Shown one piece after another: positions 45,319-55,299 of a stretch of 64,000 nt of DNA (positions are counted from its first letter, which is position 1; the number at the start of each line of letters is the position of its first letter). A program made the translations under genes and the position numbers. Origin of the DNA: Rhizobium sp. WYJ-E13 (GTDB taxonomy: Bacteria > Pseudomonadota > Alphaproteobacteria > Rhizobiales > Rhizobiaceae); the NCBI RefSeq assembly GCF_018987265.1, contig NZ_CP076853.1, positions 62,001 to 126,000 on the forward strand, read 5' to 3'. The notes under the pieces were generated by a model that did no database searches, was not told where the DNA came from, and was given only the letters and a program-made list of their open reading frames with translations.

Positions 45319-46944
45319 TTACTTGGCGAGCTTCGCCAGCGCAGCGACCAACCCCTGCGTCGAGGAATCGTGACCTGCAGCGCTTTCCTTGCCTTCGACG
45401 ACGGGCAGCAAGCCGGTCGCCAGTTCCTTGCCAAGTTCCACGCCCCACTGGTCAAAGGAGTTGATGCGGAAGAGCACGCCTTCGACGAAGACGCGGTGCT
45501 CATAGAGCGCGATCAGGCGGCCGAGCGCATAGGGCGTCAGCTTGTCATAGACGAAGGTGATCGACGGGCGGTTGCCGGTAAAGACGCGGTGCGGGGCGAT
45601 GAAGTCGGCCTTCTTGTCGTCCATGCCCTTGTCGGTCAGCTGCTTCTTGGCTTCCGCGAAGGTGCGGCCCTTCATCAGCGCCTCCGACTGGGCGAGAACG
45701 TTGGACATCAAGAGCTGGTGCTGGTGACGCAGTTCCGGCTCGAAGCCGTTGGCGGCGATCATGAATTCGGCCGGGATGATGCTCGTGCCCTGGTGGATGA
45801 GCTGATAGAAGGCGTGCTGACCGTTGGTGCCGGGCTCGCCCCAGACGACAGGGCCGGAATTGTTTTCGACCGGAGTGCCGTCGATGGTGACACCCTTGCC
45901 GTTCGATTCCATGTCGAGCTGCTGCAGATAGGCCGGGAAGCGCGATAGGCGCTGGTCATAGGGAAGCACGGCGCGCGTCGGGTAACCCAGAACATTGCGA
46001 TGGTAGAAGCCGATCAGGCCGAGCAGCATCGGCAGGTTTTCGGCAATCGGCGCGTTACGGAAATGGTTGTCGACGGCATGGGCGCCATCGAGGAACTTGC
46101 CGAAATTCTCCGGGCCGACAGCGATCATCAGCGGCAGGCCGATGGCCGACCAGATCGAGTAGCGGCCGCCGACCCAATCCCAGAAGCCGAAGACGCGCGC
46201 GCTTTCGATGCCGAAGGCCGCGACCTTGTCGAGCGCCGTCGAAACTGCGGCGAAGTGGTGCTGAACAGCAGCTTCACCAAGCGCGCTGGCGATGAACTTG
46301 CGCGCCGTCTGCGCATTGGTCATCGTCTCGACGGTGGTGAAGGTCTTGGAAGCGACGATGAACAGCGTCGTTTCCGGCTGCACCAGCTTCAGGATGTCGG
46401 CAATATGGGCGCCGTCGATATTGGAGACGAAATGGGCGCGTGGGCCGTCATGGAAGGGGGCGAGCGCCAGCGTCGCCATGACCGGGCCGAGATCCGAGCC
46501 GCCGATGCCGATATTGATGACATCGGTGATCTTCTTGCCGGTTGCACCCTTCAGCGCACCGGAGCGCACGCCGTCGGCAAACTTGCCCATGGCGGCGAGA
46601 ACAGCATTGACGTCAGGCATGACATCCTTGCCGTCGACCAGAACGGGCGTGTTGGAGCGGTTGCGCAGCGCGGTGTGCAGCACGGCGCGGTCCTCGGTGA
46701 AGTTGATCGCCTTGCCCGAGAACATCTCCTCACGCTTCTTCTCGACGCCGCCTTCTTCGGCGAGCTTCACCAGAAGCTTCAGGATCTCGTCGTTCACGGC
46801 CGTCTTGGAATAATCCATCAGCAGGTCGTCAAGCGATACGGAAAAGTGCTGGAAGCGCTGCGGATCGGCTGCGAATGCGGCGCGCAGATCGGTGGCCTTG
46901 GTGGTAGCCGCGGTGCTCTTCAGTTGTTCGACGATGGCATTCAT
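45319..46944 (-). CDS. pgi: glucose-6-phosphate isomerase
   Basis: 541 aa enzyme interconverting glucose-6-phosphate and fructose-6-phosphate. [14 protein letters not shown] (phosphate-binding), the first Prosite signature region [20 protein letters not shown], and [20 protein letters not shown] with the catalytic His are clear. Full length. AAAGGAG precedes the ATG. Together with frk and frc it links fructose uptake to central metabolism; in rhizobia hexoses mostly continue through Entner-Doudoroff. Confidence 0.96.
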   Translation of the reverse strand: MNAIVEQLKSTAATTKATDLRAAFAADPQRFQHFSVSLDDLLMDYSKTAVNDEILKLLVKLAEEGGVEKKREEMFSGKAINFTEDRAVLHTALRNRSNTPVLVDGKDVMPDVNAVLAAMGKFADGVRSGALKGATGKKITDVINIGIGGSDLGPVMATLALAPFHDGPRAHFVSNIDGAHIADILKLVQPETTLFIVASKTFTTVETMTNAQTARKFIASALGEAAVQHHFAAVSTALDKVAAFGIESARVFGFWDWVGGRYSIWSAIGLPLMIAVGPENFGKFLDGAHAVDNHFRNAPIAENLPMLLGLIGFYHRNVLGYPTRAVLPYDQRLSRFPAYLQQLDMESNGKGVTIDGTPVENNSGPVVWGEPGTNGQHAFYQLIHQGTSIIPAEFMIAANGFEPELRHQHQLLMSNVLAQSEALMKGRTFAEAKKQLTDKGMDDKKADFIAPHRVFTGNRPSITFVYDKLTPYALGRLIALYEHRVFVEGVLFRINSFDQWGVELGKELATGLLPVVEGKESAAGHDSSTQGLVAALAKLAK

Positions 46945-47030
46945 GGGAGACTCCTTTGGAGGCGGAGAGGGTTGCGGAAACTATTCTGTTTCCCGCAGTC
47001 AAATCAAGTTCAGCCATATGTCGAAATATG

Positions 47031-47059
47031 AAAAAAGCCACCCGCGACAAGCGGATGGC
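47031..47059 (-). terminator. terminator of fadD
   Basis: GCCACCCGC, loop GACAA, GCGGATGGC (47037-47059, one mismatch); on the minus strand followed by six T. Starts 26 bases after the fadD stop. Confidence 0.8.
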
Positions 47060-47084
47060 CCTCAATTTCACGAGACCGTCAAAT

Positions 47085-48785
47085 TCAGCCGCGCAGGTCC
47101 TTGCGCAGGATCTTGCCGACAGGCGTTTTCGGCAGTTCGGTGCGGAATTCGATGAAGCGCGGCCGCTTGTAATTGGTGAGATTGGCCGCGCAATGGGCCT
47201 TCACATCGGCTTCGGTGAGACCAGGATCCTTGCGCACGATGAAGAGTTTTACCGCCTCGCCGGAATGCCCGTCCGGAACGCCGATCGCCGCCGCCTCCAG
47301 GATGCCGGGATGCATGGCCGCCACTTCCTCGATCTCGTTCGGATAGACGTTGAAACCGGAGACGAGGATCATGTCCTTCTTGCGGTCGACGATCTTGGTG
47401 TAACCGCGCTCGTCCATGAAACCCATGTCACCGCTGCGGAAATAGCCATCAGGCGTCATCACCTTCGCCGTTTCCTCCGGCTTGTTCCAGTAGCCGGCCA
47501 TCACCTGCGGGCCGCGGATACAGATCTCGCCGATCTCGCCAAGCGGCAGCGAATTGCCGTCTTCGTCTCTGATGTCGAGTTCCGTCGAGGGTATGGGAAG
47601 GCCGATCGAGCCCGTGAACTCGGGCGAATCGAAGCGGTTGGCGGTGGCAACCGGCGAGGTTTCCGAAAGTCCGTAGCCCTCGGTGACATGCGAGCCCGTC
47701 ACCTTCAGCCAGCGCTCGGCCACCGGCCGCTGCACGGCCATGCCGCCGCCGAGCGACATGACGAGCGAGGAGAAGTCGAGCTTGGCGAAGTCGGCATTGT
47801 TGAGCAGCGCGTTGAACAGCGTATTGAGGCCAGGGAAAATATGAATGTTCGACTTCTGGAATTCCTTCACCAGCCCCGGAATGTCGCGCGGATTGGCGAT
47901 CAGCACATTATGGGCGCCAAGCGACATGCCCATCAGCGAATTCACGGTCAGCGCGAAGATATGGTAGAGCGGCAGGGCGCAAAGGAAATTCAGGACGTCA
48001 GGCTGCTTCTTCTTGTCGAAGGCGGATTTCAGCCACAACTGCAGCTGCATCTTGTTGGCAAGCAGGTTCTGGTGCGTCAGCACCGCACCCTTGGCAATGC
48101 CGGTCGTCCCACCCGTATATTGCAGGAAGGCGATGTCGCTGCCGGTGAGGCTGACAGGCGCAAGCGTCTTCTTCGCGCCTTCCGCAAGCACCTGCCCGAA
48201 GCTCTTGTGCTGCGGAATTGACCAGGATGGCACCAGTTTCTTCACCCGGCGAACGACGAAATTGATGATATACCCCTTGGGGCCGAGCATTTCGCCGAGA
48301 GAGGTGACGATGACATGGCGCAGGTCGGTCTTGTTGATCACCTGCTCGACGGTGCGTGCGAAGTTTTCGAGAACGAAGATCGCCTTGGCGCCGGAATCGT
48401 TGAGTTGGTGCTCCAGCTCGCGCGGCGTGTAGAGCGGGTTGACGTTGACCACGACCAGGCCGGCGCGCAGGATGCCATAGACGGCGACGGGATTCTGCAG
48501 CACGTTCGGCATCATCACGGCGACACGATCGCCTTTCTGCAGGCCGGTGCTCTGCAGCCAGGCGGCCACCTTGCGGGTCTGCGCTTCGAGCTCGCGATAG
48601 GTCATCACCTTGCCCATGCTGGAAAAGGCTTTCCGATCGGCAAAACGCGCGCAGCTCTTTTCCAGTAGATCCGGCAGCGATGCAAATTCCAGTGGGGGAA
48701 TCTGGGCCGGAACGACGTCCGGATAGGTGGCAAGCCATGGTTTTTCCGGTTTCGCACCGCTTGGGTGGACGGAAATGCTGTTCAT
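47085..48785 (-). CDS. fadD: long-chain fatty-acid-CoA ligase
   Basis: 566 aa adenylate-forming enzyme activating fatty acids with ATP and CoA at the inner membrane. The P-loop YTGGTTGIAKGAVLTH, adenylation motif EGYGLSETSPVA, A8-like hinge GYFRSGDMGFMDERGYTKIVD, RKKDMILVSGFNVYPNEIE and the final catalytic Lys in TPVGKILRKDLR are present. The start at 48785 (MNSISVHPSG) follows GGGAGAGAG; a longer frame to 48860 is unsupported. The LiuR-like operator at 48914 points to regulation by acyl-CoA or branched-chain catabolites. Confidence 0.93.
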   Translation of the reverse strand: MNSISVHPSGAKPEKPWLATYPDVVPAQIPPLEFASLPDLLEKSCARFADRKAFSSMGKVMTYRELEAQTRKVAAWLQSTGLQKGDRVAVMMPNVLQNPVAVYGILRAGLVVVNVNPLYTPRELEHQLNDSGAKAIFVLENFARTVEQVINKTDLRHVIVTSLGEMLGPKGYIINFVVRRVKKLVPSWSIPQHKSFGQVLAEGAKKTLAPVSLTGSDIAFLQYTGGTTGIAKGAVLTHQNLLANKMQLQLWLKSAFDKKKQPDVLNFLCALPLYHIFALTVNSLMGMSLGAHNVLIANPRDIPGLVKEFQKSNIHIFPGLNTLFNALLNNADFAKLDFSSLVMSLGGGMAVQRPVAERWLKVTGSHVTEGYGLSETSPVATANRFDSPEFTGSIGLPIPSTELDIRDEDGNSLPLGEIGEICIRGPQVMAGYWNKPEETAKVMTPDGYFRSGDMGFMDERGYTKIVDRKKDMILVSGFNVYPNEIEEVAAMHPGILEAAAIGVPDGHSGEAVKLFIVRKDPGLTEADVKAHCAANLTNYKRPRFIEFRTELPKTPVGKILRKDLRG

Positions 48786-48913
48786 TTTCTCTCTCCCATT
48801 CGGCCGCCGAAACCGGGTTTGCACCGGCATCGATCGGGAGATTCCTCCATCTCCCGTCAAGGCAGCTTATGCCATTGCTTGAAGGGTTCAAGCGGATTGA
48901 GGCTACAATAACC

Positions 48914-48929
48914 TTGACGTAAACGTCAA
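48914..48929. promoter_or_regulatory. LiuR-like inverted repeat upstream of fadD
   Basis: TTGACGT-AA-ACGTCAA, perfect 7-bp arms, 129 bases upstream of the fadD start. It matches the consensus I remember for the MerR-type regulator LiuR of fatty-acid/branched-chain amino-acid degradation. Confidence 0.55.
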
Positions 48930-49034
48930 TATCCCGGCCGGTGCGTGCTAACATCATGCGTGAGGGAACTTTGAAGCACAGGGTACGTTTTGTGGGTGTG
49001 GATGAACCACGAGGAAACGACAAAGGAGGTGCAC

Positions 49035-49427
49035 ATGCTCAATCAGGATACCGACGCCACTCGCCGTGACCCGAATGTGAAGGATACGCCGACGCTGATC
49101 GCCAGCGACCGCGTTGAAGGCACCCGTGTTTATGGTGCCGATGGCAAACATATCGGTTCCATCGAACGTCTCATCCTCGGGAAGCAGGACGGTCGTGTCG
49201 CTTACGCCGTCCTGAGCTTCGGCGGCTTCCTCGGCATCGGCAATGATCACTATCCGCTGCCGTGGGAAAAGCTGACCTACGATACCCAGCTGGACGGCTA
49301 CCGCATCGATCTCGCCAAGGACCAGATCGAAGGCGCGCCGAGCTACGCGGATGATGACGACACCTGGTATAACGATAATGGCCGCCGGGTCTATGACTAC
49401 TATGGCGTGCCGCCCTACTGGATGTAA
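49035..49427 (+). CDS. PRC-barrel domain protein
   Basis: 130 aa with an ideal AAAGGAGGTG site seven bases before ATG 49035. The PRC barrel spans ~20-95 (DRVEGTRVYGADGKHIGSIE, RLILGKQDGRVAYAVLSFGG, GNDHYPLPWEKL), and the C-terminus is acidic/aromatic (DDDDTWYNDNGRRVYDYYGV). Stress-related, of unknown molecular function in most alphaproteobacteria. Divergent from fadD. Confidence 0.88.
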   Translation: MLNQDTDATRRDPNVKDTPTLIASDRVEGTRVYGADGKHIGSIERLILGKQDGRVAYAVLSFGGFLGIGNDHYPLPWEKLTYDTQLDGYRIDLAKDQIEGAPSYADDDDTWYNDNGRRVYDYYGVPPYWM

Positions 49428-49453
49428 CGTTATCCGCGAGGACGAGCCGGAAG

Positions 49454-49478
49454 AGGCCCCGCGAGAGCGGGGCCTTTC
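49454..49478. terminator. terminator between convergent PRC-barrel and GH2 genes
   Basis: AGGCCCCGC, loop GAGA, GCGGGGCCT followed by TTCATTTT on the plus strand; reaches the GH2 stop. Confidence 0.85.
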
Positions 49479-51927
49479 ATTTTGCGGTCACGAGGTCGTT
49501 GGCTGAGCGCAGCACCGTGCCGACAACGATATCCTCGACCGAGATCTGCTTGTCGCTTGCCACGCGGAAGACATGGCTTTCGCCGGGCAGAAGAGTTACC
49601 AACATCGAATCCACCACGGCCGCGGGATCAAGCCGATCCGCCATCAGACACAGATCCTTAAGGAAGCTCTTCGCCGCGACGGTAACCTCATAGCCGTCGG
49701 CCAACCTTGCCACCGAAATACCAAGCTCCGGTGCGGGAAGCTTCAAATCGACATCCTCGACAAAATAATGGAAGGCTCGCTTGTCGAGCATCTGCACGAC
49801 GATGACTTCCTCATTCGCCAAGCCGGCTGTTGCGATATCCTCAGGCAGAGCAAATTCCTTCACTTCGAAACGATCGCAGAGCAGCCGCCAGAATTCGAAT
49901 TCCGCCAGCACCGCGCCATCCAGCCGCATGCGCTTGCCGCTGATCTTCGAGCGCCAGAACAGGGTCTGTTCGTTGACGGCGAAGGCCGAAAGGCCTTTGC
50001 CGCGTGGCTGGATCGTCAGCAGGCGAGGGTGAAAGGCCTGCTGCATCGCATACCAGAGCGGCTTGCGCCGACCGGCGGAATCGAGTGCTGCCCATGACGT
50101 GACCGGCCAGCAGTCGTTGAACTGCCAGACGACCGTGCCCTTGCAGATATCGCGATGCGAACGCATGTGCTCGACGGCGAAGCGGATGGCGCGCGCCTGG
50201 TTAAGCTGTGTTGCGAAATGCCAGTCATCCATCGTCTGCGGCACGGGCAGGTGTCCGGCAAGCCCCTTGATGAGCTTGTCATTGCCTTGCGTCGCCTTCT
50301 GGTGATGAAAGACGCCGCGCGATTCCGGCGTCAGCGGTTCGTCATGCACGCTCTCCTGGAGCGTCGCCCAGTTCGGCGGGGCCTGCCAACCGAATTCGGA
50401 GCAGAAGCGCGGAATGTAGTTGCGGTAGACTTCGTAACCGACATCGTTCCACACGTCCCAGATATGTTTGCAGCCGTGCCGGTCGTCATTGGGCTCGATA
50501 TCCATGGAGCCGGAGTAGGGACTGCCCGGATAATAGGGCCTGATGGGATCGAGTTCGGCGCAAAGCTTCGGCAGCACATCGAGATAATAGCCGAGCCCCC
50601 AGCTGACACCGTCCTTGATGATCGGCCGCCAGCCCCACTCGTCGAAGCCCCAGATATTCTCGTTATTGCCGTTCCAGATGATGAGCGATGCATGCGGCAT
50701 CAGCCGCACGACATTGTCGCGAACCTCGGCGACGATCTCGCTGCGCAACGGCTCCTCCTCCGGATAGGAGGCGCAGGCAAAGAGGAAATCCTGCCAGACG
50801 AGCATGCCGGCCCGGTCGCAGGCTTCGTAGAATTCGTCCCGCTCGAAGATACCGCCGCCCCAGACCCGCAGCAGATTGATGTTGGCGGCTTTCGCCTCGT
50901 CGATCCGCGCCGCATAGCGTTCCGCCGTCACGCGGGACGGGAAACAATCATCCGGAATCCAGTTGGAGCCGCAGGCAAAGATCGGCACGTCGTTGATGAT
51001 GAAGGTGAAGGCCGAGCCATGCGTATCCGGTGACGTATCAAGCCGCAGCGAGCGGAAGCCAATCTGCTTCGAATAACGGTCGAGCATATCGCCGCTCTCG
51101 TCTTCCAGCCGGATCTCCAGCGGATAGAGCGGCTGAGCGCCGAGATGATGAGGCCACCAGAGTTGCGGCGAGGGGACGCGAACCTCGAACGAAACCTCCT
51201 CTGCATCCGCTTCGACTATGACCGTCTGCGTTACGCCGCCGATCTCGGCCGTGAGCGTCGCCGGCGCGGCCTCGCCATGTCGCGCTATCAGCGCATATAC
51301 CTTGACCAGCCCATCGCCGCCCGCAAGCGTCGCCGAAACGCGTGTTTCTGCAAGCCGCGCCCGATCCCAACTCTCCAGCCGCACCGGTTTCCAGAGCCCG
51401 GCCGTGACCAGCGTCGGACCCCAGTCCCAGCCGAAATTGCAGGCCATCTTCCGCATTAGATTGCCCGGCCCGGGATAGTTGTTGGGCCGGTAGCCGTAAT
51501 GTTTCTCCATCTCGGCGCCATAGGCATAGGCGGAATGGAAGGTGACGCTGAGCTCGTTTTCTCCATGCCGGAGCAGCGACGAAACGTCGAAGCGATAGGT
51601 GCGGTGCATGTTGAAGGTGCGGCCGATCTCCTCGCCGTTCAGGCGGATCGTCGCGATCGTATCGATGCCGTCGAAGACGAGTTCCTGCACCTGGCCAGCA
51701 TCCGGCTCGGCTTCGAAGCTCAGCCGGTAGACCCATTCCGTCTTGCCGATCCAGTCATTGGTGATCTCGTTGATGTCGAGATAGGGATCGGGGATCAGCC
51801 GGTTTGCGAGCAGGTCGAGATGCACGCAGCCAGGCACCGTTGCTGGAATCGAAGCGGGCAGGCCGGTCCTTCCTGTATCGTTACAGGAAAGCGCCCAGCC
51901 GTTATGAAGGTCTCTCCTCCCAATCAT
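49477..51927 (-). CDS. beta-mannosidase, glycoside hydrolase family 2
   Basis: 816 aa. N-terminal sugar-binding and immunoglobulin-like GH2 domains (MIGRRDLHNGWALSCND, TVPGCVHLDLL), then a TIM barrel with acid/base Glu in IIWNGNNENIWGF and nucleophile Glu in RFCSEFGWQAPPNWATL, the beta-mannosidase pattern. It cleaves terminal beta-mannose from oligosaccharides; no signal peptide, so it acts in the cytoplasm on imported sugars. No adjacent mannoside transporter. Start 51927 follows AGAGG. Confidence 0.9.
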   Translation of the reverse strand: MIGRRDLHNGWALSCNDTGRTGLPASIPATVPGCVHLDLLANRLIPDPYLDINEITNDWIGKTEWVYRLSFEAEPDAGQVQELVFDGIDTIATIRLNGEEIGRTFNMHRTYRFDVSSLLRHGENELSVTFHSAYAYGAEMEKHYGYRPNNYPGPGNLMRKMACNFGWDWGPTLVTAGLWKPVRLESWDRARLAETRVSATLAGGDGLVKVYALIARHGEAAPATLTAEIGGVTQTVIVEADAEEVSFEVRVPSPQLWWPHHLGAQPLYPLEIRLEDESGDMLDRYSKQIGFRSLRLDTSPDTHGSAFTFIINDVPIFACGSNWIPDDCFPSRVTAERYAARIDEAKAANINLLRVWGGGIFERDEFYEACDRAGMLVWQDFLFACASYPEEEPLRSEIVAEVRDNVVRLMPHASLIIWNGNNENIWGFDEWGWRPIIKDGVSWGLGYYLDVLPKLCAELDPIRPYYPGSPYSGSMDIEPNDDRHGCKHIWDVWNDVGYEVYRNYIPRFCSEFGWQAPPNWATLQESVHDEPLTPESRGVFHHQKATQGNDKLIKGLAGHLPVPQTMDDWHFATQLNQARAIRFAVEHMRSHRDICKGTVVWQFNDCWPVTSWAALDSAGRRKPLWYAMQQAFHPRLLTIQPRGKGLSAFAVNEQTLFWRSKISGKRMRLDGAVLAEFEFWRLLCDRFEVKEFALPEDIATAGLANEEVIVVQMLDKRAFHYFVEDVDLKLPAPELGISVARLADGYEVTVAAKSFLKDLCLMADRLDPAAVVDSMLVTLLPGESHVFRVASDKQISVEDIVVGTVLRSANDLVTAK

Positions 51928-51942
51928 GTCAGCCTCTTATGT

Positions 51943-52338
51943 TTATTGAAAACGGCCGTAGCGCTGCAGCACTTCGATCTTGTAGCCGTCAGGGTCGGTG
52001 ATGAAGAAGAACAGTCCGAAGAGCTTGCCGTCGCGGTTGAGTTCCACGAGCTTGCCGGGATTGAGGCCGAGATCCGTCAGCCGCTTGTGCTCGACCTGCA
52101 CTTCCTGGACGGAAACAGCCAAATGCCCATAGGCATCACCGAGATTATAGGGCTCGATACGGCCCTTGTTGACCGTCAGCTCCAGCTCGAAGCCGGTCTC
52201 TTCATTGCTCATATAGATCAGCGTGAAGGTCTCGAAATCGACGCGGTCGGCAACCTTCAGCCCGAAGACCTTGCTGTAGAAATCGACCGAGCGCGCCTCG
52301 TCCAACACGCGGATCATGGAATGGATCATCTTGGCCAA
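51943..52338 (-). CDS. gloA: lactoylglutathione lyase-like VOC protein
   Basis: 131 aa glyoxalase I-type protein: MIHSMIRVLDEARSVDFYSK (His ligand), ETGFELELTVNKG (Glu ligand), YGHLAVSV (His) and VEL ... FFITDPDGYKIEVLQ (Glu). It would isomerise the methylglyoxal-glutathione hemithioacetal. Start TTG 52338 has GGGAG seven bases upstream; ATG 52329 is the alternative. It lies 15 bases downstream of the GH2 start on the same strand. Confidence 0.88.
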   Translation of the reverse strand: MAKMIHSMIRVLDEARSVDFYSKVFGLKVADRVDFETFTLIYMSNEETGFELELTVNKGRIEPYNLGDAYGHLAVSVQEVQVEHKRLTDLGLNPGKLVELNRDGKLFGLFFFITDPDGYKIEVLQRYGRFQ

Positions 52339-52386
52339 GGCGGGTCTCCCATTACGACTGTCTCCGCTGCCTTGGTAGCCGCCCTT

Positions 52387-53136
52387 TCAAGCCGGACGCA
52401 AGCCCATTCTGCGCGTGATTGCGCCTTCCAGCATGCCGATGACATCATAGATCAGCACCGCCATCAGGCCGACGATCAGACCGCCCTGCAGGATGAAGGC
52501 GGTATTGTCGGAGATCAGGCCGGCAATGATGACCTCGCCAAGACCCTTTGCCGCAACCGTCGAACCGATCGTCGCCGTGCCGATATTGATGACCGTCGCA
52601 ACCTTCAGCCCTTCGAGGATCAGCGGCAGGGCCAGCGGCAATTCGACCTTGAAGAGACGCTGCGTGCCGTTCATGCCCATCCCGTCGGCAGCATCCAGCA
52701 CCTGCGGCGACACCTGCTTGAGGCCCGCGACCGTATTCTCGAAGATCGGCAGCAACCCGTAAAGGAAGAGCGCGATCAGCGTCGGCGCAGCACCAAAGCC
52801 GGTGGCGGGAACGGCAAGCGCCAGAACGGCGACCGGTGGAAAGGTCTGGCCGGCATTGGCGATGGCGCGCGATAGCGGCAGAAAGTCTGCCCCACTCGGG
52901 CGGGTAACGAAAATGCCGCCGAGAACGGCCAACATTGCGCTGCCGATGATGGAGACGAAAACCAGCTCCAGATGGCCGAGCGCCAGCGAAGCAAGACTGT
53001 TCTGCATATAGACGGGCGGCGCATTGTTGTTGGTCAGCGGCACCAGCATGAAGGAGAGCCACTCCGTCCTGAAGATCAGGATGAGAAGCAGCACCAATGC
53101 CAGCGCGCGAAAGAGGTTGGCGATGATGAATTTCAT
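52387..53136 (-). CDS. osmoprotectant ABC transporter permease (YehW-like)
   Basis: 249 aa inner-membrane permease with about six hydrophobic segments and the binding-protein-dependent motif LKQVSPQVLDAADGMGMNGT. It sits last in the set substrate-binding protein, long permease, ATPase, short permease, with sizes matching E. coli YehZ-YehY-YehX-YehW. Overlaps the ATPase gene by four bases. Import of glycine betaine, choline or related solutes is inferred. Confidence 0.88.
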   Translation of the reverse strand: MKFIIANLFRALALVLLLILIFRTEWLSFMLVPLTNNNAPPVYMQNSLASLALGHLELVFVSIIGSAMLAVLGGIFVTRPSGADFLPLSRAIANAGQTFPPVAVLALAVPATGFGAAPTLIALFLYGLLPIFENTVAGLKQVSPQVLDAADGMGMNGTQRLFKVELPLALPLILEGLKVATVINIGTATIGSTVAAKGLGEVIIAGLISDNTAFILQGGLIVGLMAVLIYDVIGMLEGAITRRMGLRPA

Positions 53137-54077
53137 GCCTTGCGGCCCAGTTCGAGCAGCCGTTCCATCGAGATCGAACCGACCGGCGCCTTGTTGGCGT
53201 CCTGCACGGCTGCCTCATCGACGCCCTGCCAGATCATTTCGGCCAGCGCATCGCGCAGGTTCAGCGACTGCGCCAGCGAATAGGGCAATCCGGGCTTGGC
53301 AGGCTCCATGCTGTCCTTCAGCGGCGTCAGCGACATCAGTTTCAGCGCCCGGTCGGACGTGCCGGTCAGTTGCTGCACGAAAGGATCGGCAGGCTCGGTC
53401 AGGATCTTCTCCGGCGTCGAGCATTGCAGCATCTTGCCGCCGCTCATGACGGCAATCTGATTGCCGAGATGGAAGGCTTCGTCCATGTCATGCGTGACGA
53501 GGACAACGGTCGTCCCGAACTGTTTCTGGATCGCCAGCAGATCGTCCTGCGCCTTGCCGCGGATGACGGGATCGAGCGCCCCGAACGGCTCGTCCATCAG
53601 CAGCAGTTCCGGCTCGGCGGCCAGCGCCCGGGCGACGCCGACGCGCTGCTGCTGGCCACCCGACAATTGATGCGGATATTTTTCCGCAAAACTTGCCGGG
53701 TCGAGATTGAAGAGGCCAAGCAACTCCTTCACACGCCTGTCGGTACGATCAGCATCCCAGCCGAGAAGTTCCGGCACGGTGGCGATATTCTGTGCGACAG
53801 TCCGGTGTGGAAAGAGGCCATGCCCCTGGATCGCATAACCGATCTTGCGGCGCAGCTCCGTCGCAGGCACGTCCATGATATCCTGCCCGCCGACGAAGAT
53901 CTGTCCTTCGGTGATCGGCACCAGCCGATTGATCATCCGCATCAGCGTCGATTTGCCGGAACCCGACGTGCCGACGATGACGGTAATCGAGCCCTTCTCG
54001 ATACTGACAGAGACATTGTCGACGACGGTTGCAGAGCCGTAGCGCTTGGTGACGTTCCTGATCTCGATCATGCTCAT
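53133..54077 (-). CDS. osmoprotectant ABC transporter ATP-binding protein (YehX-like)
   Basis: 314 aa ATPase. Walker A GTSGSGKSTLMRMIN, signature LSGGQQQRVGVARALA, Walker B LLLMDEPFGALD, switch THDMDEA. The final ~70 residues extend beyond the core and resemble the regulatory tail of OpuC-type ATPases without a clear CBS pair. Overlaps both neighbours (54074-54077, 53133-53136), so a tightly coupled operon. Confidence 0.9.
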   Translation of the reverse strand: MSMIEIRNVTKRYGSATVVDNVSVSIEKGSITVIVGTSGSGKSTLMRMINRLVPITEGQIFVGGQDIMDVPATELRRKIGYAIQGHGLFPHRTVAQNIATVPELLGWDADRTDRRVKELLGLFNLDPASFAEKYPHQLSGGQQQRVGVARALAAEPELLLMDEPFGALDPVIRGKAQDDLLAIQKQFGTTVVLVTHDMDEAFHLGNQIAVMSGGKMLQCSTPEKILTEPADPFVQQLTGTSDRALKLMSLTPLKDSMEPAKPGLPYSLAQSLNLRDALAEMIWQGVDEAAVQDANKAPVGSISMERLLELGRKA

Positions 54078-55240
54078 GCGGCTGGCCCCTGGATGCTTTC
54101 GATGACCGCATCGAGGATGACGGCCGAGGAGAAGGCGAAGAAAACGGTCGGCACGGCGCCGAGCAGGACGAGGTCCATGGCTGTCTGGCCAAGCCCCTGG
54201 AAGATGAAGATGCCGAAGCCGCCGCCGCCGATCAGCGCGGCGATCGTCACCATGCCGATCGCCTGCACGAGCACGATGCGGATGCCGGTGAGGATGACGG
54301 GAAAGGCAAGCGGCAGGTCGATGCCGGTCAGGATCTGCCGGCGCGTCAGCCCCATGCCGGCGGCAGCGTCACGCACCGAGGGATCGACACCCTCGAGGCC
54401 GACCACGGTATTGGCGACGATCGGCAGAAGCGAATAGAGCACGAGCGCAATCAGCGCCGGCGCCGTGCCGATGCCGCGAATGCCGATATCGGCGGCAAGC
54501 GGTACATGCGTGGCGAGATAACCGAGCGGCAGCATCAATATGCCGAAAAGCGCCAGACTCGGGATGGTCTGGATGAGGCTCAACGTCTGCAGCACGATGG
54601 CGCGCAGTTTTGGCACCCAGAAACAGAGGATGCCGAGCGGCAATCCGAGAACGATGGCAATGGCGAGCGAACCGAAGGCGAGAAGCAGATGGGAATAGGC
54701 TTCGGTCCAGAACTGCGCCGAGCGCGTGGAGAATTCCCTGAGGATCGACAGGCTGTCGAGCAGGCCGGAGGAGAGGCAGGTGGCGAGCAGGGCCGTATAG
54801 GCGACAAGGGCCGCAACCCGCATCCACGGCGTCAGCCGGATCTTCACCAGCGCGTCGGAGATGATAAGGCCGATGACCCCGAAGAGCACCCAGAAGCTGC
54901 CGCCGGGCGTCATGCGCGCCACGGTGCTGCCGGGCGGGGTTGCAGCCGTCGCTGTCAGCCCGATGGCGGCGATCAGCCCCGCAAGGCAAAGCGTGCCGAG
55001 GGCGAGCCGGATGAAAGCGTTGCGCAGGAAGAGCGTTGCCAAGGCTGTGGCAGCCAGCAGAGCCAGCAGGATGAGGACTGATGTCTGAGGAAGAAGCTGC
55101 GTCAGCAGCATCGGCTTGCCGGCGGCGATACGGTTTGCCTTCACATAGATGAAAGGCAGAAGGGTTGTTGCCGCAATGCCGCCTGCCACCAGTACCACGC
55201 CGAGCCGGTCCAGCTTGCGGACCGCTAAGGTTTCTTCCAT
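54074..55240 (-). CDS. osmoprotectant ABC transporter permease (YehY-like)
   Basis: 388 aa with ten or so hydrophobic segments. The N-terminal half is unrelated to the shorter permease, while the C-terminal half carries VGLEGVDPSVRDAAAGMGLT, the coupling helix. Length fits YehY (~385 aa). Pairs with the 249-aa permease to form the membrane channel. Confidence 0.88.
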   Translation of the reverse strand: MEETLAVRKLDRLGVVLVAGGIAATTLLPFIYVKANRIAAGKPMLLTQLLPQTSVLILLALLAATALATLFLRNAFIRLALGTLCLAGLIAAIGLTATAATPPGSTVARMTPGGSFWVLFGVIGLIISDALVKIRLTPWMRVAALVAYTALLATCLSSGLLDSLSILREFSTRSAQFWTEAYSHLLLAFGSLAIAIVLGLPLGILCFWVPKLRAIVLQTLSLIQTIPSLALFGILMLPLGYLATHVPLAADIGIRGIGTAPALIALVLYSLLPIVANTVVGLEGVDPSVRDAAAGMGLTRRQILTGIDLPLAFPVILTGIRIVLVQAIGMVTIAALIGGGGFGIFIFQGLGQTAMDLVLLGAVPTVFFAFSSAVILDAVIESIQGPAA

Positions 55241-55299
55241 CGATCCAACCCTGTCCGGAAAGTGCCCCGCCCGGATACCGAGCGGGGCGCATCAGCCAA

